64,000 nucleotides of DNA from Flaccisagitta enflata (GCA_965153355.1 OZ231128.1:24924001-24988000), one strand, 5' to 3'; numbered from the stretch's first letter, positions 25,502-38,129 are shown. Notes: a model not told the origin generated them from the letters alone. Translations and numbers: made by a program.

Positions 25502-28240
25502 TGAAACAGGGCGATTTTGATTCTTTTTTTTTCGGGATTTTTTTATTTTGTACCATAACTAGATACAATAAGAGGAAGAAATATGCCCTTACTCGTGGAA
25601 AAAATCGCTTATTTTCGTAGTAGTATGATATTTATATTGATAAACCGCGGTTTTGAGGAGAGTTTTTGCGATCTGAACGTCATTTAGAAAATCCTCTTTT
25701 ACAGAAAAACTACAAAGAGTTTTGGCACTTTTAAGGTATCAAACGAAAGAGGAAGAACTGGTGAATGACACGGAGGAAAAAAAATTGGGAAAAATAAATT
25801 CTTACTATGAATTTGAGGCGACGGAAGCTACACTCCGTCCAGTTATGGCGCGTTTTTTTTAAAACTTTTGTGTACTTTTTGGTGAATCCTTTCGCCGCCC
25901 AATTTCTGACAAAGATTTTTGGAAAGATGACTTCGTTCCTCGTCTTTTTAAAAAAATCGCAGAGTGGGCGGAGCTAGGATTCGAAGGTTACGCGGCCAAG
26001 ACCGTGACGTAGTCAGGGCAAAAATGAGTCAAGATTGTTCATTTGTTTTCGGTTTCAGCTGTAAAGAACAAATCCCACAGAGTCTGTGCATCCAACTCGA
26101 CTTTGGCTGACTAGCTAGTTTTGAGGAAAGTAAAATGAGAAGAATGAATGATATTGACAGTGAGTTAATGATAAGTAATGAAAGTAGTAGAAGTAATAGC
26201 AAATAATAATAGTAAGTAATAGTGAGTAATGATACTAAATAGTACTAAATATTATTAAATGGTACTAAATAATACTAAATAGTCCTAAATAGTATTGAAT
26301 GGTAATATAGATTAGTAATAAATACTAAATAGTACTAAATAGCAAAAAATACTACTAAGTAATAGTAAATACTACAAAACAGTATAAAATATTACTAATT
26401 ATTGAAAACTATTACTAGATAGTATAAATTGAAAAAAATGATAGTAAATAGTACAAAATACTACAAAACAATAAAAAATAGTACTAAATAGTACAAAATA
26501 TTACAAAGTAATAAAAAATAAACGAAAATAGTACTAGTAAAATATTACTACATTTAAAAGCAAATATCTTATAAACCAGACTTCAGAATTTATTAAAATT
26601 TTGCAGGGGCTGTTCAATTAACACCCTTTACTTATATACCAAACTAAAAAAACATTTACATAATTTTACTACCCTTTGCCTATGTAAACTGCCTAAGTCC
26701 TTGTAACATATTACTACATTGATAAGGTAATATCTCATAAACCAGACTTCAGATTTAATTCAAATTTTGCAGGGGTTGTTTATTTACTACCTACTACTTG
26801 TATACCAAATTTAAAAAAAATTCACATACTTTTACTACCCTCTGGCTATGTAAACCAGCTAAATATTACTACAAAAATAATAGGGAAAGGGTAGTAAAAG
26901 TTAACGATTTTTGTTGAAAATTGGTACACAAGCTCCTATTGACCTAAAAACAACACCAGCAAAGTTTCATGAAACTCTGAAGTATGGATCCAAAGATATA
27001 ATGTCTTTAATTAGTTGAGAAGGTTTTTTATCACATTACTACATTTATAAGCTAATATCTTATAAACCAGACTTCGGATTTCATTCAAATTTTGCAGGAT
27101 TTGTTTATTTACTACCTACTACTTGTATACCAAATAAGAAAAAAATTCACATACTTTTACTACCCTCTACCTATGTAAACCAGCTAAATATTACTACGAA
27201 AATAATAGGCAAAGGGTAGTGAAAGTTTAAGATTTTTGTTGAAAATTGGTACACAAGCTCCTATTGACCTAAAAACAACATCAGCAAAGTTTCATGAAAT
27301 TCTTAAGTATGGATCCAAAGATATAATGTCTTTAATTAATTGAGAAGGTCTTTTATTACATTACTACATTTATAAGCTAATATCTTATAAACCAGACTTC
27401 AGATTTCATTCAAATTTGGCAGGATTTGTTTCTTTACTACCTACTACTTGTATACCAAATTAGAAAAAAATTCACATACTTTTACTACCCTCTACCTATG
27501 TGACATGTGCAACAATTCATCCTAGAAAACTCATAAACCAGCTAAATATTACTACAAAAATAACAGGCAAAGGGTAGTAAAAGTTAACGATTTTTGTTGA
27601 AAATTGGTACACAAGCTCCTATTGACCTAAAAACAGTTTATGAGTTACTATTTAAAATTTACTACTTATTTTTACTTACTATTTACTATTACTATTTAAT
27701 ACTATTTAATACTATTTAATACTATTTAACACTACTTAATACTATTTAGTACTATTTATTGCTATCTAATACTATTTATCACTATTTAGTACTATTTTGT
27801 TCTATTTAATACTGTCTTGTACTTTTTAGTACTTTTTAGTATTTTTTTTCTACTTCTTAGCACTATTTAGTACTATTTAGTACTATTTAGTACCAGTTAA
27901 TACTATTTAATTCTGTTAGAATCTTTTTTTTCACTTTACAGGGAAAAAAACCTGTATGCATATAAGTGCTGATGTTTAGCTACAAATTGGCTAAAGGGAC
28001 ACCACTTCTAGAAGCTTCTTGATGGAAAAAAAGACATGGCCGCTCCCGTAGCGGTTTATGTAAATGAAGCATAAAACGCGCATGAAACGCGAACAAATGA
28101 ACAATGGCGAAATGCAATATTTATACTTCATTTTTTTCAATGTTACACACTTCTTTTGAAGTCGTAGTCTCACTTAAAGTGATCTTCTACCCAAATGGTT
28201 TTCTTGAAAAAAAAAATTATGCCAAAAATCGCCCTGGTTC
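25502..28240. mobile_element. possible 2.7-kb element with CAGGGCGATTTT ends
   Basis: TGAAACAGGGCGATTTT at left and AAAATCGCCCTGGTTCA at right are inverted repeats with one mismatch. They enclose the AGTACTAAAT arrays and the 325-bp tandem repeats. No target duplication recognised. Confidence 0.4.
26205..27925. repeat. inverted decamer arrays flanking 325-bp tandem units
   Basis: Left arm (26205-26560) is degenerate AGTACTAAAT repeats; right arm (27655-27920) is ACTATTTAGT, its complement. Between them ATTACTACATTTATAAGC plus TTATAAACCAGACTTCAG recurs at 26542, 26706, 27032 and 27357, the last spacings being about 325 bp. Confidence 0.7.
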
Positions 28241-28287
28241 AGATTTTAGCACCATGTCATACAGAAAGGGGGAGCGAAATGCTATGT

Positions 28288-28457
28288 GGCCGGATAAACG
28301 GCCAATACCAGTCGCGGACGGGTGGGCAGGGGCGGAAATGCGTGTTTTCCCACTTTTCGACTTGAGCGTGACGGACCGACCGACCAACCGACCAACCAAC
28401 CAACCGACGGATGGACGGACAAAGCCTCTTATAGAGTCGCTAGTCCGCGACTAAAAA
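28288..28457 (-). mobile_element. hairpin-B element (stem GTCGCGGAC)
   Basis: GGCCGGATAAACGGCC, then AGTCGCGGACGGGTGGGCAG, GACCGACCAACC repeats, then CCTCTTATAGAGTCGCTAG, GTCCGCGACT and AAAAA. AGTCGCGGAC pairs with GTCCGCGACT over 10 bases. Confidence 0.7.
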
Positions 28458-28500
28458 TTGACATCCCCCTCCTGTTTTATTCTTCTACAACTAAGAATTG

Positions 28501-28504
<4 letters not shown>

Positions 28505-28589
<85 letters not shown>

Positions 28590-28590
28590 G
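28505..28590. repeat. (GT)n
   Basis: Perfect array of about 42 units. Confidence 0.95.
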
Positions 28591-28631
28591 TGCGTGTGTG
28601 TATGAAAATATTGTGACCTCTGGTAACTTGT

Positions 28632-28930
28632 TTTTAGTTGCGGACACGCAACTCTATAAGAGGCTTTGTCTGTCCGTCCATTTGTCCATCAGCACAAGTT
28701 GAAAAATGGGAAAAATAAGATTTTTGGAAGCTTTTTAGTTGCGGACATGCAACTCTATGAAAGGTTTTGTCTGTCTGTCCGTCCATCCATTGGTCTGTTG
28801 GTCTGTCGGTCTGTCAGCACAAGTCAAAATGAGTATTTTATTTGTATGTTTGTGTACATGTGGTGCATTGGGATGTAGATGGGGGTTGGACGCCCCTGTC
28901 CATCCATCCATTCAATTATTTCTCCTCTTT
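28632..28930 (+). mobile_element. two tandem hairpin-B starts
   Basis: AGTTGCGGACACGCAACTCT at 28636 and AGTTGCGGACATGCAACTCT at 28738, each followed by a GTCTGTCCGTCC tract. The second continues to GGGGGTTGGACGCCCCTG. The same tandem pair occurs at 39283-39560. Confidence 0.55.
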
Positions 28931-29290
28931 CTTTATTTCTTTCATTCTTTTCTTTTTTCTTTCTTCATTTTTGTCTTTTTTTTTCTTTCTTTCTCTTTTT
29001 TTTTCTTTCTTTCTTTTCTCTTTGTTTCTTTGTTTGTTAGTTTGTTTGTTTGTTTGTTTCTTTCTTTCTCTCTTTCTTTCTTTCTTTCCTTCTTTGCTTC
29101 TTCTTTCTTCTTTTGTCCTTTCCTCATTTCTTCCTCCTTTTCTTCCTTTCTTCCTTTCTTTCTTTCTTACTTTCTTTCCTTCTTCTTTCTTCTTCTTTTG
29201 CTTGTTTCTTCCTTCCTTTCTTTCTTTCTTTCTTTCTTTCTTTTTTTCTTTTTTTCTTTCTTTCTTTCTTTCTTTCTTTCTTTTTTTCTA
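28920..29290. repeat. degenerate (CTTT)n
   Basis: Pyrimidine-rich stretch giving long but meaningless Phe/Leu/Ser frames. Confidence 0.85.
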
Positions 29291-29437
29291 AGATAAAAAT
29301 TGTAGGAAGCGTTGAAAACGCGTAACGCGAATGCGTTAGCAACCAAAAACGCTGGATGCGATGCCTAACGCGATGCGCGAGCTGCTGGAAAACACGAACG
29401 CAAACGCTCTTGAAAATCCCGAGCATCCTTAGCCCTG

Positions 29438-29729
29438 CTTGGAGGGGGAGTTGAAATTAGCAAGGCGTAGTCTACACTTTTTGGGGGGTAGTTGACACTT
29501 GCAGGGGCCAGTTGACACTTGGAGGGGGTAGTTGACACTTGCAGGGGGAAGTCAACACTTGAAGGGGGTAGTTGACACTTGTGCAGGGTGGTCGACACTT
29601 GCGGGGGGTAGTTGACATTTGGGGGGGTAGTCAACACTTGCAGAGGTGATAGATTCTTGCCAGTGGTAGTCAACACTTGCCAGGGGAAGTCAACACTTGC
29701 CAGGGGTAATTGACACTTGCAAGGAGTAG
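29438..29729. repeat. duplicate of part of the inverted minisatellite
   Basis: GGAGGGGGAGTTGAAATTAG and the following 280 bases match 24745-25030 almost base for base, including the irregular GTGATAGATTCTTGCCAG, so it is a recent copy. Confidence 0.75.
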
Positions 29730-29739
29730 ATACAAAGTG

Positions 29740-30899
29740 GTGGATTGTTGCACCCGATCTATCTCTCATTCCAAACCACGAAAAGATATCAGAAATCATT
29801 CCCCTCTCATTATTTCAACTTGAAATTTGATGTAAACATTGTGACTACGTTCAGATTCTTCCTTCGACATCAGGGATTTTTCTTTCATCTCAATTTCTTT
29901 TCTTAAGACGTTCATTCAACTCGTGCATCATTTGAAATATAGAAAATCAGCACAAGAAAAAAAATGGATGCTTGACTTTTAACTAAACTGACACCGACAA
30001 GTTGGTCTTTCTTAATTGAGATAACGAGGCAAGATTTTTCGTTCGATTCAATGTTTCAATGTATCGAATCTGCCTTTCAAACTAGACAACCATGGCTTTT
30101 AGTCAAATCAGGGATAAATAATTTGGATGTATGTGAGCTTTGTATGTTAGGTTTACGTATTACTGTCAGATAGAAATAAAATCTTCAGTTTAAACATGAA
30201 GTCAATCATTTTTATTATCTTTAATGAACGTTACTCAAATATGTTGTTTCAGTCAGATTAGTTATTATTGAATCATTTTTTCCTTGATAGTTTGTTTTAG
30301 TTAGCTAACTAGACTCAAAAGCATATAATGCATTATGTAAATAAACATTCTAAAAATATTAACTTAACTTTCTAATATCAACTAAATCGCATGGTCGATA
30401 ACATCATTGGCTTTTCACTCGAAAAGCAGACTGGGTAACACGCGAGTCGATAATCTTTGAAAAAAAGTCATTTAAAGATTTCGACTTTTTTCAGGTTAAA
30501 ATATATCTAACTGTAAGCAATAGTGAATGAATTTCATTTAACTAGTTTAAATGTTATCATATAAAGATATTGTCTCATACTGCTTAATCTAAAAAAAAAA
30601 CTAACTTGATTTCAAAAATAAAAATCTGACTATTCTGACTTTTTTCTCAAAGGCGACAGCCGACATAATGATCAAATCATTGAGAGAATATAAGTGAAAG
30701 ATTTGGCCATTTTTGCCTTTTATTTAAGTTTTTTTTTCTGATAAAACCAAGGCTGGGCACATGAATAATAAGCCAGCGATAAAAAGCATGAGAATTTGGA
30801 AAAAATGATAATTGATCGAGCAATAATATGCAAATTAGTGTAAGCGATTATGGGCAGCGGCACAATCTTCACGGACACACTGTTGGCGGGTATGCCGTG

Positions 30900-30900
<1 letters not shown>
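29740..30900. other. no gene seen
   Basis: AT-rich sequence without exon-like frames. Confidence 0.5.
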
Positions 30901-30902
<2 letters not shown>

Positions 30903-30967
<65 letters not shown>

Positions 30968-30980
30968 ATACACACACACT
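30903..30980. repeat. (CA)n
   Basis: Dinucleotide array. Confidence 0.95.
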
Positions 30981-31199
30981 GAGGCACGTGAATGTTATGA
31001 GGAGAGAGAATAAAGTGAAAAAAAATAAAAACAATCTTACGATTTTTTTCCGGTCAGCGAGAGCCGCCTTTACTGGAAACTTCTAATTCTCTCCCACGCT
31101 CTCTTCTTTAGACGATCATGAAATTGTTGGGAGTGGAAAGTTTTTTGCACGTGTTCCATACCAATAAAGGCGACTAATCGCCGTAGGAAAAAAGTCGAA

Positions 31200-31204
<5 letters not shown>

Positions 31205-31285
<81 letters not shown>
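31205..31285. repeat. (GA)n
   Basis: Array at the left limit of the inverted near-duplicate. Confidence 0.95.
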
Positions 31286-31289
<4 letters not shown>

Positions 31290-31302
31290 GAGAGAGAGAA
31301 AG

Positions 31303-31335
<33 letters not shown>

Positions 31336-31573
31336 CGACGGCGGGGCTTAACGACCATGAAGCCCAACATTGGGTAATCTTGATTTACGGGATTTGACAG
31401 CCTCAACTGCGCGTCGACGTCACTCTTCCGTGTGTGTGTGTGAGTTTGTAAACCAATCGACTAAATGAATGTGACAGAATGACAGCCAGTGACAACAGGG
31501 AGGACAGAGAGAGAGTGAGAGAGAGTCACACAACACACAGCCTAATCCCTACTGAGTCTGAAACGAAGAAAAG

Positions 31574-31742
<169 letters not shown>

Positions 31743-31792
31743 TAAGAGAAAGGGACAGATACACAGACGATTGAAGGTCAGAAACTGAGAAA

Positions 31793-32103
31793 CAAGCCTG
31801 ACCGAACGATAATGCGTCCGGGCTGTGTCTCAGCGTGTATTGATCATGCTATATATGTAATATTATGTATGGAGAGATCGATGGACGAACAGATATGAAA
31901 AGTCTCCTTCAAACATGCTGGCTGATCATTGTTTCAGTGTAGATTGACCGCGTACAAAAAACAGCGGAGAAACGCGGTTTTTGCACAGGCGTGACGGACG
32001 GACCGACGGACGGACGGACCGACGGACGGACGGACGGACGGACCGACGGACGGACGGACAGACCCTCTTATAGAGATGCGTTCCTGACGGACGCATCTAA
32101 AAA
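31793..32103 (-). mobile_element. hairpin-B element (stem GATGCGTCC), absent from the inverted copy
   Basis: Begins CAAGCCTGACCG, has AATGCGTCCGGGCTG, a GACGGACC core and CCTCTTATAGAGATGCG, and ends GGACGCATCTAAAAA. The matching position in the inverted copy near 53090-53102 reads CCGAGAAAAACAGACAGG without the element. Confidence 0.7.
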
Positions 32104-32439
32104 GACAGGATGAAGTGAAAACACATCAAGCGTGAGAGTAAGAAAGAAATTGAGAAATAGTGAAGAAAGGAAATAACCACACAGGCAAACGAACGAATTG
32201 GAATGAAAGGCAAAATAATAGCAGATAGTGAATTGTGAAAGGAAGAAATTACGTAACTAGAATTTATAAAGAGAGTGAAGATGACAGGAATACACTGCAA
32301 TAAAAACATCAAAAATTCAATTAAGAATGGTATGGCATGTATGGTATGGCATGGTATCGGGTCTCCATCCCTGCATCCCATGGAGTGGGCAAGAAAAGAA
32401 AGGATAAGAAAACGTCGGTAGAGCAGTAACACCCATAGA

Positions 32440-32765
32440 AACAAGTGACGCGGGGACACAATGTCGTTGCGGATGGGTGGGCAGGGGCAGCCAACCCCAA
32501 TCCTCACCCAACACCCCATCCAACACCCCACCCAACTCCCTTTACAACTCAGACACATACACGAAAAAACTTTAAAACGCTCGTCTTTCCACTTTTCGAC
32601 TCTTGCTCACGGAACGACGCACCGACGCACCGACGCACCGACGCACCGACGCACCGACGCACCGACGCACCGACGCACCGACGCACCGACGCACCGACGG
32701 ACCAACGGACCAATGGACGGACCAACGGACAAAGCCTCTTATAGAATTGCGTGTTCGCAACTAGA
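32440..32765 (-). mobile_element. hairpin-B element with expanded GACGCACC repeats
   Basis: GTGACGCGGGGACAC, then GTTGCGGATGGGTGGGCAG, then about ten GACGCACC units and AGCCTCTTATAGAATTGCG with GTTCGCAACTAGAAA. The corresponding element at 52489-52749 has far fewer repeat units. Confidence 0.65.
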
Positions 32766-33215
32766 AATTCCAGACTGAAAGTTACCTAGAGAGTGATAGA
32801 CAGAGACAGGCCATGGCCTGGGAGCGACAGGCAGAGTTAGAAAAAGAGAGAAAGCCGTGACCGACAGTTGAGGGTCTTTTGGTTCGTGGGGTCAACGCTC
32901 TAAGCTTTAATAAAGCTTTCCTTTTCAAAAGCCCAAGTCGACCAAAAACCAGAAAGGAGGGTCAATCTTCCAAAGGAAAAAAAAGACGGCAAGGAAAAAA
33001 AGATTAACTGTTGATCAGGCCTCAAGACATGAGTCAGACACGATTTGCTTGGAGATGAGGATTTGTATCCCAGACGGATGGCAATGTTCGATTATGGTCT
33101 AGTGGTGTTTCTTTTCCCTTTCCCTTTTCTTTTCCTCGCTATTAGTACCTATTTTGGTCTGGAGATTGATCGTTGAAAAATGAGTGCCCATGCCCCATCG
33201 ATAGGTACACGCTTG

Positions 33216-33836
33216 ACACAGTGGGCCTTAATTAGATATGAGTTCAAAAAAATCCTCGATGGTAGTGACATGAATAAGTAGGTACAATTCATTGTGGAGA
33301 ATTGATGTTGACCTTTAAAAAAAAATTTCCCTTGAAAATTTTTGTAAAATTCATTAAAAATTATCAATTTTCCCTTATATTTACATATAGATCTGAAGGA
33401 TATATCTGTTTTAAAACTCTGATTCAAAATTCATATTCCTGGTAAAATCTCCAACCATTTGATAGGTCACACTATATAGTTTCATGAAAAAATAATATTT
33501 TCATGTTTTAGGCCACCGTTACTTTATTTGTGACGGTGGTATAGAAATTGAAAATTTTGTTTATTGATAAAACTATATAGTGCGACCTATCAAATGATTG
33601 GAAATTTTATCAGGAAAATGAATCTTGAATCAGAAATTCAAAACATATAAATCATAAAGTTTTATATCAAATATTTGAAAAATTTGAAACGTTTTAGTTA
33701 TTTTTGCAGAAATTTTCAAGGGAAATTTTTTTTCAAGGGTCAACATTTATTCTCCACTAAAAATTGTACCAACTTACACAAGTCACTACCATCGAGGATT
33801 TTTTTTGAACTCATATCCAATTAAGGCCCACTGTGT
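33216..33836. mobile_element. foldback element, arms about 300 bp
   Basis: CACAGTGGGCCTTAATTAG is complemented at 33820-33836 and AATCCTCGATGGTAGTGAC at 33784. The centre carries TTTGATAGGTCACACTATAT, the motif at the centre of the 4628-5245 palindrome, and GGCCACCGTTAC/GTGACGGTGG. Absent from the inverted copy. Confidence 0.75.
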
Positions 33837-33846
33837 TGATCTAACT

Positions 33847-34053
33847 CCTGTCCCACAATTATTGCAAAAGTAAAGCTTCAAATAAAACTATGAAAAGCAT
33901 ACTTCTAGTTGACCCAGTCACAGGAAATTTGAACTATAGTTACCGAAAGGTGTTGTATTGCTTCAGTTCAAATTTCATACAACTGCGCCAACTAGAAGTA
34001 TGCTTTTCATGATTTTATTTGAAGTCAAGCTTTTGCAATAATTGTGGGACAGG
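33847..34053. repeat. second palindrome, 207 bp
   Basis: CCTGTCCCACAATTATTGCA at left has its complement at the right end, and CATACTTCTAGTTG is mirrored by CAACTAGAAGTATG. It follows directly after the larger foldback. Confidence 0.75.
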
Positions 34054-34379
34054 TGTTACAGGTACAAAAATCACCTAATACCAGCTTATTGGTGTTTGAA
34101 CAAACATCCGTTTGCCCGCTGAAGACGCTTAACAAAAAGAAGTCTTACCTCGAAAGGAAAAAAATGGAAGTTTTCGAGACATTGTTTAGTCTGTTTACTC
34201 GTTGTTTGTACAAGCAATGACTTTTGCCCGGTTTCCCGGCTGAGTGAAATTTTGTTTTCTTGGATTTGTTTTGGCTTTCCCTCGTTTGAAGACTCCTCAG
34301 CGGTGCCAATCGATCCCATGGAACATTGTTTCCTTTCTTCTTGTTTTTAGATGGGCCCCCGCATTTTTATAAGAGGGTG

Positions 34380-34790
34380 AGCTAGGTGGATTTGGGTGGA
34401 TTTAAGGGGTTTTTGAGGTTGTGGTGAAGTATACTTCGTCGTCTGGCCTAAACAGGCACTGTGTAGGTGGATTTGGGTGGATTTAAGGGGTTTTTGAGGT
34501 TGTGGTGAAATATACTTCGTCATCTGGCCTAAACAGGCACTGTGTAGGTGGATTTGGGTGGATTTAAGGGGTTTTTTGAGGTTGTGGTGAAATATACTTC
34601 GTCGTCTGGCCTAAACAGGCACTGTGTAGGTGGATTTGGGTGGATTTAAGGGGTTTTTGAGGTTGTGGTGAAATATATACTTCGTCGTCTGGCCTAAACA
34701 GGCACTGTGTAGGTGGATTTGGGTAGATTTAAGGGGTTTTTGAGGTTGTGGTGAAATATACTTCGTCATCTGGCCTAAACAGGCACTGTG
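34380..34790. repeat. five tandem 82-bp units
   Basis: AGGTGGATTTGGGTGGATTT through CTGGCCTAAACAGGCACTG, five copies with near identity. Each contains CTGGCCTAAACAGGCACTG. Flanked by GGTGAG on both sides; the inverted copy lacks the array. Confidence 0.85.
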
Positions 34791-35253
34791 GTGAGTCCGT
34801 CCGTCCAAACTCCATAGGTCCATCCATAAATCAAAACTTTCTTGAATTTACAGAACTCATATGAATTATCGAACAATGTGGATAAAAAAAATATAATGTG
34901 ATATTGTTTACTCCATCTAACGAAATGTCGATGAAGCTTCATCCGAGTCGTGCAGACGATAACCGATACGACACGACGATAACCGTTACAGCATGCAGCA
35001 AATCCAACATTTCCAATCACTCGTTTAAGAGTTTCATCATACCAAATCATATCACATACCACACCATATCATATGCATATCATTTAAATCCTAGGTTTTA
35101 AGTGTACCGAAGTACCCCTGGGTTATAGCTGTCGTGTCCGCCTTCGGTCTGCCTCATTTTTATCCTGCCAAACCTTTCGGCGGAGGCACCTTCGGACCAT
35201 GTCCCAAGGTTTATGTAAGAGAGAAGAGAGAGAAGAGAGAGAGAGAGAGCGAG

Positions 35254-35296
<43 letters not shown>

Positions 35297-36534
35297 CACA
35301 CAGACAGACAGACACACAGACAGACACACAGAGAAACTGTTGTTTTTACTCCTCAGCGGGAAACCAATGGGTTGTCGTACGATGTCCCAACTCAGGATGA
35401 TCATTGTATTCATTTGAAGCTCATTTGCATAATACAATCTCGTTCGACCGTGAAAGATATTCATGCATTTTTAAAAAAGAGGAGGCGGCCCATTAATGCT
35501 GTTGGGCAGAGAGAGGTCAGATGGATGAGAATGGTGGTAGTGACTCTCATGAGATGAACGACTTTTGCGCTAACTCTTATATTCAGTCTTCTCTTTACAA
35601 GGAGGTCAAGCGTGAACGGCAGATTCCAGGTTATAGGACATAATACGCATCTCACTATTGGTATTAACTAATGATAGATTCTCATGACTGCTCTTCTTTA
35701 TAATCCCTAAAAGTCTGTTCTGTTAAAAAGAACCATCATGCTAGGTAATGAAAATTTTGTCTTACCACTAAATGAAGGAAAAGGAGGCTGGTAACACACA
35801 ACCGTTAACAGTCGCACAAAAAAAAAAAAAAAAGATCGACATCGTATCCTAATTAACATCACCGAAAACAACTAACAAGTTCATATGAACTGCGCAGCGC
35901 GGTATTGCGTGCGTTAGAACTTGCAAACAAAATTTTTTAAAGGACATGAAAATAAGAACAAAAAGTATTTGAACAGTTATTTTTACTTTTGGGACATGCA
36001 GGATGACAATATCTCGAGAACCGATATTTTTGATAGACTGACTGACAGACCGACTGGCCGACCAATACGACGGACAAAATTACTGGAAGAGTTGCGTATC
36101 ACTCAAATCAAAGAAAAAAAAACTCACAAACGGACCTACCTGAAAGTAGAGTTGTGAGTAAGCAACTAACCTTATCGATGTTTACAACTAGAGCACTCAT
36201 TAAGAAATTACTCTACCTCAACGTGGGATTCCAATATTGAATTTTTAGCAATGGAAAGGCAACCAACAAAAGAGAAAGCGACACAAAAGGATAATGGAAG
36301 CGAATGCAGGCCTAGAAATGGAATGGAAATAGACGATTATGACGAAAATAAAAATGACAATGAGGATTGAGAAACCTAAATCCTTCATAAACCCAAAGCG
36401 AATCTTTATTTCCCCCCAGACAGGGAAACTCTTTGGCAATTACTGTGAGAGACAGAATAGCGCGTCTCGGAATCGGAAAAAGAGGATTTTCAAAGAGAGA
36501 CGGAGAGAGAGAGAGACAGAATGATGGATGTGTG

Positions 36535-36584
<50 letters not shown>

Positions 36585-36593
36585 AAACAGATA

Positions 36594-36769
36594 CAGTAGG
36601 ACCCCGCCTCATCGGTCCCATTGGGACTGAAGATTTTTCATCTTTATCTCAGGGTTACCTTTAAAGAGAGGTAAAATAACATTGAATACTATCATTTAGG
36701 ACCTTAAAATGTTGACCTTTATTGATGGGGAACCTTTAAAGGCGGGGCTGTTATTGCGGGGTCCCACTG
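36594..36769. mobile_element. 176-bp MITE, CAGTAGGACCCCGCC ends
   Basis: CAGTAGGACCCCGCCTCA at left, GCGGGGTCCCACTG at right, flanked by TA; TTACCTTTAAAGAGAGG inside. Typical Tc1/mariner-derived MITE. Confidence 0.65.
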
Positions 36770-36772
36770 TAG

Positions 36773-36777
36773 ATAGT

Positions 36778-36843
<66 letters not shown>

Positions 36844-36875
36844 TAGATAGATAGATAGATAGATAGATAGATGAA
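36773..36875. repeat. (GATA)n
   Basis: Begins immediately after the MITE at 36594-36769. Confidence 0.95.
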
Positions 36876-36879
36876 TAGA

Positions 36880-38129
36880 TTGGTAGAAAGATAGATAACA
36901 ACAAAAAAAAACAGACACACACGGAATGCACACTCACAGACTGACAGACAGAGACAGAAACTGACGCAAACACTCACGCACGGAACGACAGAAACTGTGA
37001 ACAAAAACTCTCCATTAAACTTTTTGACAATAAAAACAAAGTGGAGGAATAGACTTACCATATAAAAAGAAAAGTAAAGAGGGAGAATATAGCCGATCTA
37101 CAGATGAAGGCGAAGCACTGTGCCGTATCTCTACGAAAAGTGAACACAGGGCCAACTTTGGGGGGTCAAAAATTGATTTTGAGAAATATGCATCAACATT
37201 GATTCAGAGGGCGAGGAAAAACGTAAACTAAGACCAAACCAACATTTTTGGACATTTTTTGGCGCTACAATGACGTCACGACCCTCTCAAAGTCAAAAAT
37301 CGATGAATTTTTTGAGGGAAAAATGAACTGTTTGTTGTCAAGAGATACGGATGAAAAAATAGTCACTGTGGCTCTAAAAATTGTGTTTTTGACATGCAGA
37401 TTTTTTTGCTGACTAACTCTTGAGCCCCTTTATCGATGTGAGGAAAAAAATTTGGATGTAGGTTTTGAATTTCGGGGCAAAAATTGAAAAAATTCAAATT
37501 TTAGGTTTTTTTTGTCTCAAAATGTAAAATAAGTAGTTCTGAAACTCATATAGCCCCAGAAAGTCCCAGAAATTTTTTTGCAGTATTTGATACCCCTATT
37601 AGTGTACAATCAGGGACCAGTGTTGATTTGTCTGGTTCCTGGCGGTCCTTCAGCCATTTTTGACCATTTTTAGCAACATACGAAAAATGTCATTTTTGGT
37701 AAAAAACAAATCAAATTATCTCTTAACAAAATTGACTGAGGATGTCAATTTTTGGCACTAGACCATGTCTTTACATTTTGTTTGATGTCTTGGACCATAA
37801 TTTTTCAGTCAATTTGCAGACCGGCCCAACTACCCTACCAACAAGAAATTTGAAAAATGGGTATAAACTGGTCAAAAATTTTCAAATTAAGCTGAAAAGT
37901 TGCATATAGGTGGATTTTGACCTGTGAAATTATTTGCTTTTGTTTAAATGTGAGTGGGACGTGTTCTAAGTGCCTAAAAGTGGCCTAATTTTTTATGAAA
38001 AAATGGCAAAATTGGTCAAAATTTGAAAATCCGAAATTTCAGGGTTCAGACCCCATCAAAGAGGCTCGTTTACATCAAAAACAATCAATATAAACATTTT
38101 TTTAGATTTGGAGTCAATTTTGGGCCATT
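36880..38129. other. no gene seen
   Basis: AT-rich, with repeated GGTCAAAAATTG and GCCATTTT motifs related to the tandem units that follow. Confidence 0.5.

Larger units (their letters stand above)
28600..29430. repeat. composite repeat shared with 39275-40170
   Basis: Tandem hairpin-B starts, a (CTTT)n tract and an AACGCGTAACGCGAATGCG block with GATGCGCGAGCTGCTGG occur in the same order in both places. Confidence 0.65.

Noticed and set aside
28739-29296. Phe/Leu/Ser-rich frames resembling membrane proteins
   Set aside because: They are translations of the degenerate CTTT tract.
34380-34790. Tandem 82-bp repeats as a possible CRISPR or rRNA spacer
   Set aside because: Uninterrupted head-to-tail units with no spacers or rRNA nearby.
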